The notes below the pieces were generated by a model, which was not told the DNA's origin, did not search any database, and saw nothing but the letters and a program-made list of their open reading frames with translations. 64,000 bases of DNA from assembly GCF_902506295.1 (NCBI RefSeq), contig NZ_LR733312.1, positions 2,644,541 through 2,708,540 of the forward strand, given 5' to 3'. A program made the translations under genes and the position numbers. This document shows positions 8,301 to 18,574 of the stretch, piece by piece. Positions within the stretch are counted from its first letter, which is position 1. The number at the start of each line of letters is the position of its first letter. This DNA comes from Luteimonas sp. 9C (lineage in GTDB: Bacteria > Pseudomonadota > Gammaproteobacteria > Xanthomonadales > Xanthomonadaceae).

Positions 8301-9020
8301 ATGATCCGCAAGGCTTTTCTGCTCGTTGCCTGCATGACGCTGGCCGGCTGCGCGACCTATGGCTACCGCGGCGGCAGCGGCGACTACTACTACGGCTCGC
8401 CCGGCACCACCTACCGGCACTACGGCGCGCCCTACGGCAGTCTCGGCTATGGCCGTGGCTATGGCTGGTACGGCGGCGCGCGATACGGCGTTCCCTACGG
8501 GCGCTACGACGCCTGGAACCGGTATCCCTATGGCTACGGTGGCGGGTATTACCGGCCGCCGCCGGTGATCGTGCGTCCGGTGTATCCCGGTCGTCCCGGC
8601 GGACATCGGCCGGATCGGCCGCCGCACGGTCATGGCCATCCGGGTCGCCCGGGCTGGGGGGATGGACGCCCTGGGCGTCCCGACCACGGCCGTCCGGACC
8701 GACCGGGTATCGGCCGCCCCGACGGACCGCGTCCCGGGTTCGGCGGGCGTCCGCCGGATCGCGGCGATGCCGATCGTCCGGGCCGTCCCGGTAGCGGGTG
8801 GGGCGGTCGACCGCCCCGTGGCGAGGGACAGACACGTCCGGGCCCGCGTCCGGGGGGTGTGCGCCCGGCGCGACCGGAAGGCCAGCCGCGTCCGGGCTTC
8901 CAGCGTCCGCCGCAGGCCGCGCCGGTGAGCCGCCCGGCGCCGGCGCGCACGGAGACGCGTCCGAGTCCGCGCGGCGAAAGAAGGACAACGGTCACACACC
9001 GCGAAGTCGAGCCGCTTTAA
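8301..9020 (+). CDS. Gly/Pro/Arg-rich lipoprotein
   Basis: 239 residues after GGGGGACC. The signal peptide ends in a lipobox (MIRKAFLLVACMTLAGC, lipid on Cys17). Residues 18-90 are Tyr/Gly-rich (YGYRGG, GYGRGYGWYGG), then a long low-complexity tail repeats GRPG, DRPG and GHRPDRP and is highly basic. Such lipoproteins are extended, possibly contacting peptidoglycan or the outer-membrane surface; no enzymatic domain is visible. All three frames are open here because of base composition, but the lipobox, ribosome site and start agree only with this frame. Confidence 0.75.
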   Translation: MIRKAFLLVACMTLAGCATYGYRGGSGDYYYGSPGTTYRHYGAPYGSLGYGRGYGWYGGARYGVPYGRYDAWNRYPYGYGGGYYRPPPVIVRPVYPGRPGGHRPDRPPHGHGHPGRPGWGDGRPGRPDHGRPDRPGIGRPDGPRPGFGGRPPDRGDADRPGRPGSGWGGRPPRGEGQTRPGPRPGGVRPARPEGQPRPGFQRPPQAAPVSRPAPARTETRPSPRGERRTTVTHREVEPL

Positions 9021-9405
9021 GCCTTGCGCTGGATGTGAGGGGAGAGGAAGCTTGCGCCCGAGTGACCGGATGCGTCGGTTTCCGACGAAATGGTCACACC
9101 GACTGTCGATGCCCGGCGGGGGAATACCGGATCCCCCCTGTTCCGCCTCCGCCGGGTGTCGGCTCTTGATCCGCGCAGTCGTCTCGACGCGCCGCGCCTG
9201 CGCCGCAAAAAGATGGGGCCGGATGTCCCCCGACATCCGGCCCCGTGCTTCCCCGCAGCGTGCTTGGCCAGCCCTGTTCCAATTCCGGCCGCGCCCCCCT
9301 TTGTCGACGCTTGCCGCTGCGGGTGCCCCCTGACGCACGCAGAAACTGTGCCAACTCTGGCGCAGTGACTGCCGTGCGTCGCCGAACTCGCGGATAATCG
9401 TCGCC
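9021..9405. other. Intergenic region upstream of mnmG
   Basis: 385 bp without a convincing gene. Short ORFs here lack a ribosome site and family resemblance. It holds the strong hairpin at 9215-9244 and presumably the mnmG promoter. Confidence 0.6.
9207..9244 (-). terminator. 13-bp perfect stem-loop flanked by an A/T run
   Basis: Arms at 9215-9227 and 9232-9244 (GGGGCCGGATGTC and its exact complement) close on a CCCC loop. Five A residues at 9207-9211 precede it on the plus strand, so read on the minus strand it is a stem followed by a U-run, like an intrinsic terminator. No minus-strand gene that would need it is visible, so it may instead protect or end the plus-strand lipoprotein transcript. 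Confidence 0.5.
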
Positions 9406-11295
9406 ATGCCCAACGACTTCCACAGCTACGACGTCATCGTCGTCGGCGGCGGCCATGCCGGCACCGAGGCCGCGCTGGCGTCCGCGCGCGCCGGCGCCCG
9501 CACGCTGCTGCTCACCCACAACGTCGAGACCATCGGCGTCATGAGCTGCAATCCGGCGATCGGCGGCATTGGCAAGGGCCACCTGGTGCGCGAGATCGAT
9601 GCGCTCGGTGGCGTGATGGCGCGCGCTGCGGACGCGGCGGGCATCCAGTGGCGCCGGCTCAACGCATCGAAAGGCCCGGCGGTGCGCGCGACGCGTTGCC
9701 AGGCCGATCGCAACCTCTATCGCGCGTTCGTGCGCCGCGCCGTCGAAGCGCAGCCGAACCTGACGATTTTCCAGTCGGCGGTCGATGACCTGGTCATCGA
9801 AGGCGACGCCGTGCGCGGCGCGATCACCCAGACCGGCCTGCGCTTCGATGCGCCGGCGGTGGTGCTGACCGCCGGCACCTTTCTCGCCGGGCGCATCCAC
9901 ATCGGCGAAGCGCAATCGGCCGGCGGCCGCGCGGGCGATCCGCCCGCAGCCACGCTTGCCGCGCGTCTGCGCGAACGTCCATTCGTTGTCGACCGCCTCA
10001 AGACCGGCACGCCGCCGCGTATTGATGGCCGCACGCTCGACTACGCCGCCATGACCCTCCAGCCGGGCGACGATCCGCGCCCGGTGTTCTCCTTCATGGG
10101 CAGCCGCGACGACCATCCGCGCCAGGTGCCGTGCTGGATCACCCGCACCACCGAACGCACGCACGAGATCATCCGTGGCGCGCTGCACCGCTCGCCGATG
10201 TATTCCGGCCAGATCGAAGGCATCGGCCCGCGCTATTGCCCGTCGATCGAGGACAAGGTGGTGCGCTTCGCCGACAAGGACAGCCACCAGATCTTCGTCG
10301 AGCCCGAAGGCCTCGATGTCGCCGAGATCTATCCCAACGGCATCTCGACCTCGCTGCCGTTCGACGTGCAGCTCGAGCTCGTGCGCAGCATCGTCGGCTT
10401 CGAGACCGCGCACATCACCCGCGCCGGCTACGCGATCGAATACGACTTCTTCGATCCGCGCGGGCTGAAGAACACGTTGGAGACGCGCACCGTTTCGGGC
10501 CTGTATTTCGCCGGCCAGATCAACGGCACCACCGGGTACGAGGAAGCCGCCGCGCAGGGCCTGCTCGCCGGCGTCAACGCCGCGCGCCAGGTGCGTGGCC
10601 TCGATGCGTGGACCCCGCGCCGCGACCAGGCGTACATCGGCGTGCTGGTCGACGACCTGATCACGCACGGCACCAAGGAGCCCTACCGCATGTTCACCAG
10701 CCGCGCCGAATACCGGCTGCAGCTGCGCGAGGACAATGCGGATCTGCGCCTGACCGAAGCGGGCCGCACGCTCGGCCTCGTCGACGATGCGCGCTGGGCC
10801 CGTTTCGATGCCAAGCGCGAAGCGGTCGAGCGCGAGACCGCGCGCCTGCGCGGGTTGTGGGCGTCGCCGCAGAACGCGATCGGCCGTGATGCGGTCGCGA
10901 CACTGGGCATCGAACTGCGCCGCGAGAGCAACGGCATCGATCTGCTGCGTCGCCCCGAACTCGGCTACGCCGATCTGATGCGCGTCGAGGCGATCGGCCC
11001 GGGCGTCGAAGCGGCCGATGTCGCCGAACAGGTCGAGATCGAAGCCAAGTATTCCGGCTATCTCGAGCGCCAGCGCGTCGAGATCGAACGCCAGCAGCGC
11101 CAGGAAACCACCGCGATCGCGCCGGAGTTCGACTACGCGCAGGTGCGTGGCCTCTCCGCCGAGCTCGCGCAGAAGCTCACCCAGGTACGACCGCTCACCG
11201 TCGGCCAGGCGCAGCGTATCCCAGGCATGACACCCGCCGCGATTTCGCTGCTGCTGGTGCATCTGGAACGCGCACGGCGCACGCGCGCGGCCTGA
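9406..11295 (+). CDS. mnmG: tRNA uridine-5-carboxymethylaminomethyl(34) synthesis enzyme MnmG (GidA)
   Basis: 629 residues, full family length. The N-terminus has the FAD Rossmann motif [16 protein letters not shown] (residues 8-23), then [23 protein letters not shown] and the [10 protein letters not shown] signature. The C-terminal helical region ([15 protein letters not shown], then [14 protein letters not shown]) contacts MnmE and tRNA. With MnmE it installs the aminomethyl or carboxymethylaminomethyl group at U34 of certain tRNAs using FAD, NADH and methylenetetrahydrofolate, in the cytoplasm. It stands alone here, with no rsmG or parAB downstream. Confidence 0.98.
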   Translation: MPNDFHSYDVIVVGGGHAGTEAALASARAGARTLLLTHNVETIGVMSCNPAIGGIGKGHLVREIDALGGVMARAADAAGIQWRRLNASKGPAVRATRCQADRNLYRAFVRRAVEAQPNLTIFQSAVDDLVIEGDAVRGAITQTGLRFDAPAVVLTAGTFLAGRIHIGEAQSAGGRAGDPPAATLAARLRERPFVVDRLKTGTPPRIDGRTLDYAAMTLQPGDDPRPVFSFMGSRDDHPRQVPCWITRTTERTHEIIRGALHRSPMYSGQIEGIGPRYCPSIEDKVVRFADKDSHQIFVEPEGLDVAEIYPNGISTSLPFDVQLELVRSIVGFETAHITRAGYAIEYDFFDPRGLKNTLETRTVSGLYFAGQINGTTGYEEAAAQGLLAGVNAARQVRGLDAWTPRRDQAYIGVLVDDLITHGTKEPYRMFTSRAEYRLQLREDNADLRLTEAGRTLGLVDDARWARFDAKREAVERETARLRGLWASPQNAIGRDAVATLGIELRRESNGIDLLRRPELGYADLMRVEAIGPGVEAADVAEQVEIEAKYSGYLERQRVEIERQQRQETTAIAPEFDYAQVRGLSAELAQKLTQVRPLTVGQAQRIPGMTPAAISLLLVHLERARRTRAA

Positions 11296-11307
11296 CGGCG
11301 CGCGGTA

Positions 11308-11328
11308 GCCGCCTCACTTCGAGGCGGC
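11308..11328 (+). terminator. Stem-loop downstream of mnmG
   Basis: GCCGCCTC and GAGGCGGC form an 8-bp perfect stem around ACTTC, 12 bp after the mnmG stop. No U-run follows, so termination by it alone is uncertain. Confidence 0.4.
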
Positions 11329-11494
11329 GGCGTGCGCCTACGCAACCTCGTGCGTTGCGCATCGAGCGGGCTGTCGGCCTGCGCGCAGGCGCTTCGGAAC
11401 ACGCGGGCGTTGACCTCCCCGCACGCGTCCCGATAATCCGGTGTTCCGCGTGCCTGTGCTCTGTTACGCGCGACGACCGCTCAGGACGACCGAC

Positions 11495-11860
11495 ATGACG
11501 CAAAGATCCGTGACCTTCGGTGCAAGCATCGCCGCCGTCATCGGCATCGCGTACTGGGCCGTCGCGTCCCGCATGACGGGCGGTGGCGAACCCTGGGATG
11601 CACCCGCGTACTGGACCTTGGCCTATCCGGGGGCACTGCTGGTCTCCGCCGTGCTCGGCTTCGCGATGCCGGCACGCGCCTGGCTCTGGGGCCCGATCGT
11701 CGTGTTCGCCCAGGTGCCGGTGGTGATCGCCGTCGCGGGTGCAGGGCCACTGCTGCTGGCTGGCGTGCTGTATGCGGCGGTGCTGTCGATTCCGGCGGCG
11801 CTGGTCTCGGGTATCGCTGGATGGAGCCGGCGGCGCAGCAGGCGCATCGCGAATCGCTGA
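11495..11860 (+). CDS. Small four-helix inner-membrane protein of unknown function
   Basis: 121 residues from an ATG preceded by AGGACGACCGAC; the longer in-frame start at 11441 lacks a ribosome site. Four hydrophobic segments are visible (VTFGASIAAVIGIAYWAVA, YPGALLVSAVLGFAMP, WGPIVVFAQVPVVIAVA, LLLAGVLYAAVLSIPAALVSG), followed by a positive tail WSRRRSRRIANR. No family is recognised. It converges with the DsbB-like gene at 11906. Confidence 0.65.
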   Translation: MTQRSVTFGASIAAVIGIAYWAVASRMTGGGEPWDAPAYWTLAYPGALLVSAVLGFAMPARAWLWGPIVVFAQVPVVIAVAGAGPLLLAGVLYAAVLSIPAALVSGIAGWSRRRSRRIANR

Positions 11861-11905
11861 AGACGACGGGCGGCCGGCGCGCTGCGCTGACTCGCAGGTG
11901 CTGCG

Positions 11906-12310
11906 TCAACGTGCAGCGGGTGATGCGGGCCGCCAGGACCACAGCAGCAGCACGAGGCCGACGATCGCGAACAGGGCCGCGCCCGACAGCAGGAACGGAT
12001 CCACCCACCAGGACTCGGCAAAGCGGAACTCGCCGGCGCTGATCTTGCGCCAGCCGGCGAAATGCTGGGTGGCGGCCACTACCGCGCCGAATACGCCGAG
12101 TACGCCGGCCAGCCAACGGATCGCCCAGCCGCGCAGGTCCGGGCACAGGAGCAGCAGACCGAGCAGGCCGATCACGCTGCGCTGGGCGCGGCAGAACGGA
12201 CACACGTAGACGACGCCCGACAGATCGAGCGCCCAGGTGGCGGCGCAGACCACGATCGCGAGCACGCCGATCGTGCGGACATGACGGTGGAGGGTGGCGA
12301 GGGTCGGCAT
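11906..12310 (-). CDS. DsbB-like small membrane protein with CPFC motif
   Basis: 134 residues. Start at 12310 (MPTLATLHRHV). Four predicted membrane helices. The second begins VYVCPFCRAQRSVIGLLGLLLL, which recalls the first redox loop of DsbB and VKOR-type proteins, where a C-x-x-C sits at the head of a helix followed by Gln/Glu-Arg. The second cysteine pair of DsbB is not evident, so oxidase activity is doubtful. Best described as a DsbB-related or unknown membrane protein. Confidence 0.6.
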   Translation of the reverse strand: MPTLATLHRHVRTIGVLAIVVCAATWALDLSGVVYVCPFCRAQRSVIGLLGLLLLCPDLRGWAIRWLAGVLGVFGAVVAATQHFAGWRKISAGEFRFAESWWVDPFLLSGAALFAIVGLVLLLWSWRPASPAAR

Positions 12311-12389
12311 GGCGATCGGCGGTCGGGGCGGTCCGTCATTGTGCGACGTGCGCGGGGCCGCGGCACGCGCCGCGGCCTCGCAAACCGGC

Positions 12390-14741
12390 TCAGCGGCCCC
12401 GGGCGCGTGCGAACGCGTCGGCCAGTGCATTGTTGCCGGGCGCGGCCGCGGTCTGCAGCGGCTTGCCGCCGGGACGTCCACCACGCGGATCGCCCGGACC
12501 ACGGCTGGCATTGCGATCCTCGCGCGACTCGCGCGCCGGCTTTTCGCCCGGCACATCGTCGAGCCGCCGCGTCAACGCGATGCGCTTGCGCAGCACATCG
12601 ACCTCGAGCACCTTGACCTTGACGATGTCGCCGGCCTTGACCACGTCGCGCGGATCCTTGACGAAGGTGTCCGACAGCGCCGAGATGTGCACCAGCCCGT
12701 CCTGGTGCACGCCGATGTCGACGAACGCACCGAATGCGGCGACGTTGCTGACCACGCCTTCGAGAATCATGCCGATCTGCAGGTCCTTGATGTCCTCGAC
12801 GCCGTCGGCGAACTGCGCGGCCTTGAACTCCGGACGCGGATCGCGGCCCGGCTTCTCCAGTTCCTTCAGGATGTCGCGCACCGTCGGCACGCCGAACGTC
12901 GCATCGGTGAACTGTTCGGCCTTGAGCCCGCGCACGAACGCCCCGTCGCCGATGATCTGGCGCACGTCGCGGCCGCTGCTGCCGGCGATGCGCTCGACCA
13001 CCGGATAGGCTTCCGGGTGCACCGACGACGCATCCAATGGTTCGTCACCGTCGGCGATGCGCAGGAAGCCCGCACACTGCTCGAAGGTCTTCTCGCCGAG
13101 GCGCGGCACCTTGAGCAGATCCTTGCGGCGCTTGAACGGGCCGTTCGCATCGCGGTGCACGACGATGTTCTCGGCGACGCCGCTCGACAGGCCGGCGACG
13201 CGCGCGAGCAGTGCACTCGACGCCGTGTTGACGTGCACGCCGACCGCGTTGACGCAGTCCTCGACGCGCGCATCCAGCGCACGCGCCAGTCGGTACTGGT
13301 CGACATCGTGCTGGTACTGGCCGACGCCGATTGCTTTCGGCTCGATCTTGACCAGCTCGGCCAGCGGATCCTGCAGACGCCGCGCGATCGACACCGCACC
13401 GCGGATCGACACATCGAGGTTCGGGAATTCCTTGGCCGCGGTTTCCGACGCCGAATACACCGACGCGCCGGCTTCGCTGACGACGATCTTCTGCAGCTTG
13501 AGCTCCGGCGAAAGCCTGATGACGTCGGCGGCGAGACGATCGGTCTCGCGCGAGGCCGTGCCGTTGCCGATCGCGATCAGCTGCACGCCGTGGTCTGCGC
13601 ACAGCTTGCGCAGCGTGTGCACCGACTGGTCCCACTGCTTGCGTGGCTCGTGCGGATAGATCGTGTCAGTCGCGACCAGCTTGCCGGTCGCATCGACCAC
13701 CGCGATCTTGCAGCCGGTACGGATGCCGGGATCGAGACCGAGCACGGTCTTCGGGCCGGCAGGCGCCGCGAGCAGCAGATCCTTTAGGTTGTCGCCAAAG
13801 ACGTTGATCGCCTCGGCCTCGGCCTTCTCGCGCGCCTTGCCGAACAGATCGATCATCAGATGCAGGTGGATCTTCGCGCGCCACGCGAGCCGGCAGGCAT
13901 TGAGCAGCCAGGTATCGGCACTCCGATTCCGCGCGGCGATGCCGGCATGGCGCGCGATGCGGCCCTCCGCATACGCGTTGCCCTGTTCGGGATCGGCGCC
14001 GGGTTCGAGCTCGAGGGTCAGGAACTCCTCGCGCCGGCCGCGGAACAGCGCGAGCAGGCGGTGCGAGGGAATCTTCGCCAGCGCTTCGGCGTGGTCGAAG
14101 TAGTCGCGGAACTTCTCGCCCGCGGCTTCCTTGCCGGCGGCGACCCTGGCGCGGATCACGCCGTTGGCTTCGAGCCAGGTGCGCAGCTCGCCAAGCAGCG
14201 TCGCATCCTCGCCCCAGCGCTCCATCAGGATCGCGCGCGCGCCTTCCAGTGCAGCCTTGGCATCGGCGACGCCCTTGTCGGTATCGACGAAACCCGCGGC
14301 GAATTCCTCCGGCACCTGGGTCGGATCGGCCAGCAGGCCGTCGGCCAGTGGCTCCAGTCCAGCTTCGCGGGCGATCTGCGCGCGCGTGCGGCGCTTCTGC
14401 TTGTAGGGCAGATACAGATCTTCCAGCCGCGCCTTGCTGTCGGCGGCTTCGATGTCGGCGCGCAGTTCGGGCGTCAATTTGCCCTGTTCGTCGATGCTGG
14501 ACAGGATCGCCGCGCGGCGGTCTTCGAGTTCGCGCAGGTAGGACAGACGCGTTTCGAGATCGCGCAGCTGGGTGTCGTCGAGGCCGCCGGTGACTTCCTT
14601 GCGGTAGCGCGCGATGAACGGCACGGTCGCGCCTTCGTCGAGCAGTGCGATCGCGGCGATCGCCTGCGCGGGCTGCGCGCCGATCTCGGCGGCGATGGTG
14701 TCGGCGATTCGACGGGCGAGGGCGGCATCAGGCTTGGACAT
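12390..14741 (-). CDS. tex: Tex family RNA-binding transcription accessory protein
   Basis: 783 residues. Start chosen at [21 protein letters not shown]; the open frame runs far upstream but that part has no similarity. In order: Tex N-terminal helices ([16 protein letters not shown] near residue 40), a YqgF/RNaseH-like domain ([20 protein letters not shown], about 325), helix-hairpin-helix repeats ([19 protein letters not shown]) and a C-terminal S1 domain ([27 protein letters not shown]). A basic Gly/Arg/Pro-rich tail follows. Tex is a cytoplasmic nucleic-acid binding protein implicated in transcription and stress tolerance. Confidence 0.95.
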   Translation of the reverse strand: MSKPDAALARRIADTIAAEIGAQPAQAIAAIALLDEGATVPFIARYRKEVTGGLDDTQLRDLETRLSYLRELEDRRAAILSSIDEQGKLTPELRADIEAADSKARLEDLYLPYKQKRRTRAQIAREAGLEPLADGLLADPTQVPEEFAAGFVDTDKGVADAKAALEGARAILMERWGEDATLLGELRTWLEANGVIRARVAAGKEAAGEKFRDYFDHAEALAKIPSHRLLALFRGRREEFLTLELEPGADPEQGNAYAEGRIARHAGIAARNRSADTWLLNACRLAWRAKIHLHLMIDLFGKAREKAEAEAINVFGDNLKDLLLAAPAGPKTVLGLDPGIRTGCKIAVVDATGKLVATDTIYPHEPRKQWDQSVHTLRKLCADHGVQLIAIGNGTASRETDRLAADVIRLSPELKLQKIVVSEAGASVYSASETAAKEFPNLDVSIRGAVSIARRLQDPLAELVKIEPKAIGVGQYQHDVDQYRLARALDARVEDCVNAVGVHVNTASSALLARVAGLSSGVAENIVVHRDANGPFKRRKDLLKVPRLGEKTFEQCAGFLRIADGDEPLDASSVHPEAYPVVERIAGSSGRDVRQIIGDGAFVRGLKAEQFTDATFGVPTVRDILKELEKPGRDPRPEFKAAQFADGVEDIKDLQIGMILEGVVSNVAAFGAFVDIGVHQDGLVHISALSDTFVKDPRDVVKAGDIVKVKVLEVDVLRKRIALTRRLDDVPGEKPARESREDRNASRGPGDPRGGRPGGKPLQTAAAPGNNALADAFARARGR

Positions 14742-14842
14742 GGGTTCCACACGGGCTCGCGGCAGCAGCGCCGCGCGGCGATTGTGGCAACCCGGTCCAA
14801 TCGGCGGTACCCGTTGACAAGCGGGTCCAGTCCGCGTGCGCC

Positions 14843-15196
14843 TCAGTCGCGGCGCCGGCGCCAGGGCAACGGAATCTGGAACAGCATCAGCGCGATCCAC
14901 GCCAGGCGGCTGGAGCCGCTCTCGCGCGTGGCCGGGAGCGGCGCGTCCGCGTCGGGATCGTCTTCGGCGCCGAGCTGGAACTCGCCGGCATCCAGCCGCC
15001 CGATGAGGTCCTGGGCCTGTGCCAGCTGGTCGTCGCGCACGTGCAACTTCACCCCGCCGATGGCCAGCCGCCACTCCCAGTTCGCCAGCGCCATGTTGGC
15101 ATCGCCCAGATGCACGTCGATGCCCTCGGCCTGCAGCAGGCCGCAGGCGATCTGCGCTTCGATCGGGTCTGCATATCGGGCGACGATGACGCTCAT
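14843..15196 (-). CDS. DUF2007 domain protein with C-terminal membrane anchor
   Basis: 117 residues from [36 protein letters not shown], the hallmark of the small DUF2007 (putative signal-transducing) domain, with [23 protein letters not shown] completing the fold. The C-terminus has an acidic linker and one hydrophobic stretch ([16 protein letters not shown]) ending in RRRRD. Function unknown; members are ligand-binding-like ferredoxin-fold domains. Divergent from the lipoprotein gene at 15277. Confidence 0.82.
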   Translation of the reverse strand: MSVIVARYADPIEAQIACGLLQAEGIDVHLGDANMALANWEWRLAIGGVKLHVRDDQLAQAQDLIGRLDAGEFQLGAEDDPDADAPLPATRESGSSRLAWIALMLFQIPLPWRRRRD

Positions 15197-15276
15197 GGGT
15201 GGCTGTGTGGACACGCGTACATGCGGGTGAGGGTAACCTTGCGCACTGAATCCGACGCTCACGTGGAGCCTGGCGC

Positions 15277-16611
15277 ATGTCTGCTTTCGATCGTCCCGCA
15301 CGCCGCTCGCGCCTGCGCAACGTCCTCGCGGTGTCGACCGCTGCACTGTTGCTCGCAGCCTGCGGCAGCGACGCGCCCGAGCCGGCGGCCGCGCGCACCG
15401 CGACCACGGATGTGACCGCGCCGAGCGAGCTCGTCGACTGGGCGCTGCCGGAAACCGGCGCAGGCTCGGCCTCGCCCGATCTCGTCGCCGGCCCGGACGG
15501 CGTGCTGATGCTGAGCTGGGTGAACTCGCGCGAAGGGCGTCGGCACGTGTTCCAGTTCTCGCGTTTCGATCCTGCGCAGCAGCGCTGGCGCAATGCGCCG
15601 ACGACGATCGCGATCGGCAACCGCATGTTCGTCAACTGGGCCGACACCCCGCACGTGCAGGCCACCGCCGACGGCGCGCTGTGGGCGCACTGGCTGCAGA
15701 AGAACGGCGATGCGCCGTATGCCTACGACATCGCGCTGGTGCGCTCGCGCGACGGCGGCGCGAACTGGGGTGCCTACACCGTGCCGCACGACGACGGCAC
15801 GCAGACCGAGCACGGCTTCGTGTCGATGTGGCCGCAGGCCGACGGCATCGGCATGGCCTGGCTCGATGGTCGCAACACGGTGGGCGCGAGTCACGAAGGC
15901 CATGATTCGCCCGCCGGCCATGCCTCGCCCGGCGAAGGCCGGCCGATGACGCTGCGGGCCGCGACCTTCGACGCAGGCCTGCGCAAGACCGGCGAGCAGG
16001 AAATCGATGCCAGCGTCTGCGACTGCTGCCAGACCGCCGCGGCGGTCACCGCGCAGGGTCCGGTGCTGGTCTATCGCGGACGCAGCGACGGCGAGGTGCG
16101 CGACATCATGGTCACGCGCCGCGAGGGCGACGCCTGGACGACGCCGACGGCCGTGCACGCCGACAACTGGGTGATGCCGGCCTGTCCGGTCAATGGCCCG
16201 GATTTGGCCGCGCTCGACAGCGGCGTCGTCGTGGGCTGGTACAGCGCACCGACCGGCACGCCGCAGGTGCAGATCGCCCGCAGCGAGGACGCCGGCACGA
16301 CGTTCGCAGCGCCGGTCTTGCTCGACAGCGACGCTGCCGTGCAGGGACGCGTCGCCGTCGCGCTCGATGGCCAGCAGGCCTGGGCGATGTGGCTGCGCGA
16401 GGACGCGGCTGGTGCGCAGTCGCTGTGGCTGTCGCGCCGCAGTCCGGACCTTGCGACCGAGTACGAACGCATCGAAGTCGCGCGTCCGCAGGGCCGGGGC
16501 CGCGGCACCGGCTTTCCGCAGCTGCAGGCGGTGAACGGGCAGGCCTATGTCGTGTGGACCGATGTGGTCGACGGCGCACCGACGCTGCGCGGCGTGCGCG
16601 TGGTGCGCTGA
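15277..16611 (+). CDS. BNR/sialidase-like propeller lipoprotein with CDCC motif
   Basis: 444 residues. Basic N-terminus and lipobox ([14 protein letters not shown], Cys near residue 29). The rest looks like a beta-propeller of exo-sialidase type: repeated [37 protein letters not shown]sp-box-like turns. A conserved-looking [11 protein letters not shown] sits near residue 245 and a His/Gly-rich loop ([18 protein letters not shown]) near 215, both possible metal ligands. It is not necessarily a sialidase, since arginine-triad residues were not identified. Periplasmic, anchored to a membrane by lipid. Confidence 0.7.
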   Translation: MSAFDRPARRSRLRNVLAVSTAALLLAACGSDAPEPAAARTATTDVTAPSELVDWALPETGAGSASPDLVAGPDGVLMLSWVNSREGRRHVFQFSRFDPAQQRWRNAPTTIAIGNRMFVNWADTPHVQATADGALWAHWLQKNGDAPYAYDIALVRSRDGGANWGAYTVPHDDGTQTEHGFVSMWPQADGIGMAWLDGRNTVGASHEGHDSPAGHASPGEGRPMTLRAATFDAGLRKTGEQEIDASVCDCCQTAAAVTAQGPVLVYRGRSDGEVRDIMVTRREGDAWTTPTAVHADNWVMPACPVNGPDLAALDSGVVVGWYSAPTGTPQVQIARSEDAGTTFAAPVLLDSDAAVQGRVAVALDGQQAWAMWLREDAAGAQSLWLSRRSPDLATEYERIEVARPQGRGRGTGFPQLQAVNGQAYVVWTDVVDGAPTLRGVRVVR

Positions 16612-16805
16612 CCGTCCGATTGCGCCCCGCGCAACACCTGCCGGTCTCCAGACAGCTGTCGTGCGTGCGGTCCCGCACATTGGAGACGCGCTGAAGTGAT
16701 GTCGCGATGGCGCGCGCCCCGCAGGGGCGGCATGAACGCGCGCGACTCGCGTGGCTGTCACTGTGGCACGCGCACCGTGGTCGCACGCTCTTCCGTGGAC
16801 CTGCT

Positions 16806-17807
16806 GTGCCTCCTTCCGATTCCACGCCGCACGTCGCGGCGACGTCCGCGGACCTCCCCGCACTGGACGTGTTCGTGCGTGATGCGATGGCGCGTCAATC
16901 CGCGCTCCCGCTGCCCGGCCATGGCGACACGCTGCGCCGCTGGCGGCATCTGGCCGACATCGCGGCGCAGGACGTCTGCGGCATCAAGGTGCTTGAGGCG
17001 CACTACGACGCGCTCGCGATCCTCGACGAACTCGGCGCCGCGGAACGTGCGCTCGACGGCGCGCTGCTGCATGCGGTCTGGGCTGCCGAACCGCCGGATG
17101 CACGACTGACATTCACGCCGGGCGCCGATGGCATCGGCACGCTCGACGGCCTCAAGGCCTGGTGCTCGGGCGCCGATCTCGTCGATGCGGCGCTGGTCAC
17201 CGCGCATCATGGGGACGCGCGCGTGCTGGTGCAGATCATGCGCGATGCGCCGGGCATCACCCCGGTGCCCGGGCACTGGCAGGCGGTCGGGATGGCGCGG
17301 GTCGACAGCGGTCGCCTGGCGTTCGAGAACGTCGCGGCGGTGCAGATCGGCGCGGCCGGCGACTACCTCGCGCGGCCCGGCTTCTGGCACGGCGGCGGCG
17401 GCATCGCCGCATGCTGGTTCGGTGCTGCGACCGCGATTGCCGAGACCTTGCGCCGTCACGCGCGCGCGGCCCACAGCCCGCATGCGATGGCGCACCTGGG
17501 AGCGATCGACATGGCCCTGTCCGCGGCCGCGAGTCTGTTGCGCGACACCGCCGCCGTCATCGACCTGGAACCCGACGCGCCGCACGCCACCGCGATCACG
17601 CGCGTGCGCAGCGTGGTCGAACGCGCCGCCAGCGACGTCATCGACCGCGTCGGACGCGCACTGGGCCCGGGCCCGTTGTGCGAAGACGCGGCGCACGCGC
17701 AGCGCTGCGCGGATCTGACGACGTTCCTGCGGCAGAGTCACGCCGAGCGCGACTGGGCGGACCTGGGCGCGGCGGCGCAAGGCCGGGATGCGACATGGCG
17801 GCTGTGA
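16806..17807 (+). CDS. Acyl-CoA dehydrogenase-like protein, first gene of a five-gene cassette
   Basis: 333 residues from GTG 16806 (VPPSDSTPHVAATSADLPALDVF); an ATG at 16707 is possible, but its product starts with an atypical Arg/His-rich leader. The middle has the acyl-CoA dehydrogenase FAD-strand pattern GTLDGLKAWCSGADLVDAALVTA and the C-terminal half is all helix (HLGAIDMALSAAASLLRDTA). The usual C-terminal Y-x-G-T region and catalytic Glu are not apparent, so it may be non-catalytic or act on an unusual substrate. It overlaps the PIG-L gene by 13 bp, indicating coupled translation. Confidence 0.75.
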   Translation: MPPSDSTPHVAATSADLPALDVFVRDAMARQSALPLPGHGDTLRRWRHLADIAAQDVCGIKVLEAHYDALAILDELGAAERALDGALLHAVWAAEPPDARLTFTPGADGIGTLDGLKAWCSGADLVDAALVTAHHGDARVLVQIMRDAPGITPVPGHWQAVGMARVDSGRLAFENVAAVQIGAAGDYLARPGFWHGGGGIAACWFGAATAIAETLRRHARAAHSPHAMAHLGAIDMALSAAASLLRDTAAVIDLEPDAPHATAITRVRSVVERAASDVIDRVGRALGPGPLCEDAAHAQRCADLTTFLRQSHAERDWADLGAAAQGRDATWRL

Positions 17808-18574
17808 GTCCGACGTCGCAGCCGGACACGCCGCGGATCGCAGGCGACGGCGTTCCGGAATCCGCGTGGCGTCGATCGGCCTGGCTGGCCGCGTTGCCCG
17901 CACTGCCCGCGCAGGCATGGCTCACCGGCACCTCGCGAGTGGTGGTGGTGTCGCCGCATCCCGATGACGAGGCGCTGGGCTGCGGTGGGCTGATCGCCAC
18001 CGCGCGCGCGATGGGTCTGCCGGTGCACGTGGTGTCGGTGACCGATGGCGAGGCCTGCTATCCGGACTCGCCTGTGTGGCCGGCAGAGCGGCTGCGCACC
18101 GTGCGCCGGCGGGAACTCGACTGTGCACTGGCGATACTCGGCGTCGAGATCGATGCGATCGACACGCTCGACATCGGCGACGGCCGCGTCGCCGAGCGCG
18201 AAACCGAACTCGCGCATGCACTCGCGCCGCTGCTGCACACGGGGGATCGCGTGCTGACGACCTGGCGCGGCGACGGCCATCCCGACCATGAGGCCACGGC
18301 GCGCGCGGTCGAATGCGCGGCCGCGCGCCGTGGCGCGGAGGTGGTGCAGTTTCCGGTCTGGGCCTGGCACTGGCTGTCGCCGGGTGCGGCGCAGACGCCA
18401 TTACCCGGCGCGCAGCGCCTCGTGCTGACCCCGGCCGCATGCCGCGCCAAGGCCGCCGCACTCGGATGTTTCGTATCCCAGCTGCACGACGACCGACCCG
18501 GCACGCCGGACCCGATCCTGCCGCCGCACGTGCTCGAACGCTTCGATCGCGATTTCGAAGTGGTGCTGGCATGA
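17795..18574 (+). CDS. PIG-L family N-acetyl sugar deacetylase
   Basis: 259 residues. VVVSPHPDDEALGCGG (PHPDDE at 54-59) is the zinc-binding, catalytic-Asp motif of LmbE/PIG-L proteins, and TWRGDGHPDHEAT supplies the third ligand. Members remove acetyl from N-acetylglucosamine-type sugars (GlcNAc-PI, mycothiol and bacillithiol precursors, antibiotics). No signal peptide, so cytoplasmic. It starts inside the preceding dehydrogenase-like gene and its TGA overlaps the next ATG. The sugar substrate is unknown; the context suggests a modified glycoconjugate. Confidence 0.9.
   Translation: MAAVSPTSQPDTPRIAGDGVPESAWRRSAWLAALPALPAQAWLTGTSRVVVVSPHPDDEALGCGGLIATARAMGLPVHVVSVTDGEACYPDSPVWPAERLRTVRRRELDCALAILGVEIDAIDTLDIGDGRVAERETELAHALAPLLHTGDRVLTTWRGDGHPDHEATARAVECAAARRGAEVVQFPVWAWHWLSPGAAQTPLPGAQRLVLTPAACRAKAAALGCFVSQLHDDRPGTPDPILPPHVLERFDRDFEVVLA

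Noticed and set aside
8301..9020. Alternative frames at 8359-8568 and 8630-8995
   Set aside because: Low-complexity DNA opens all frames; only the chosen frame has a lipobox and a ribosome site.
9094..11262. 722-codon frame opposite mnmG
   Set aside because: Antisense shadow; mnmG is unmistakable on the other strand.
12390..15665. Upstream extension of tex to 1091 codons
   Set aside because: The tex family start is at 14741; the extension covers the DUF2007 gene in another frame.
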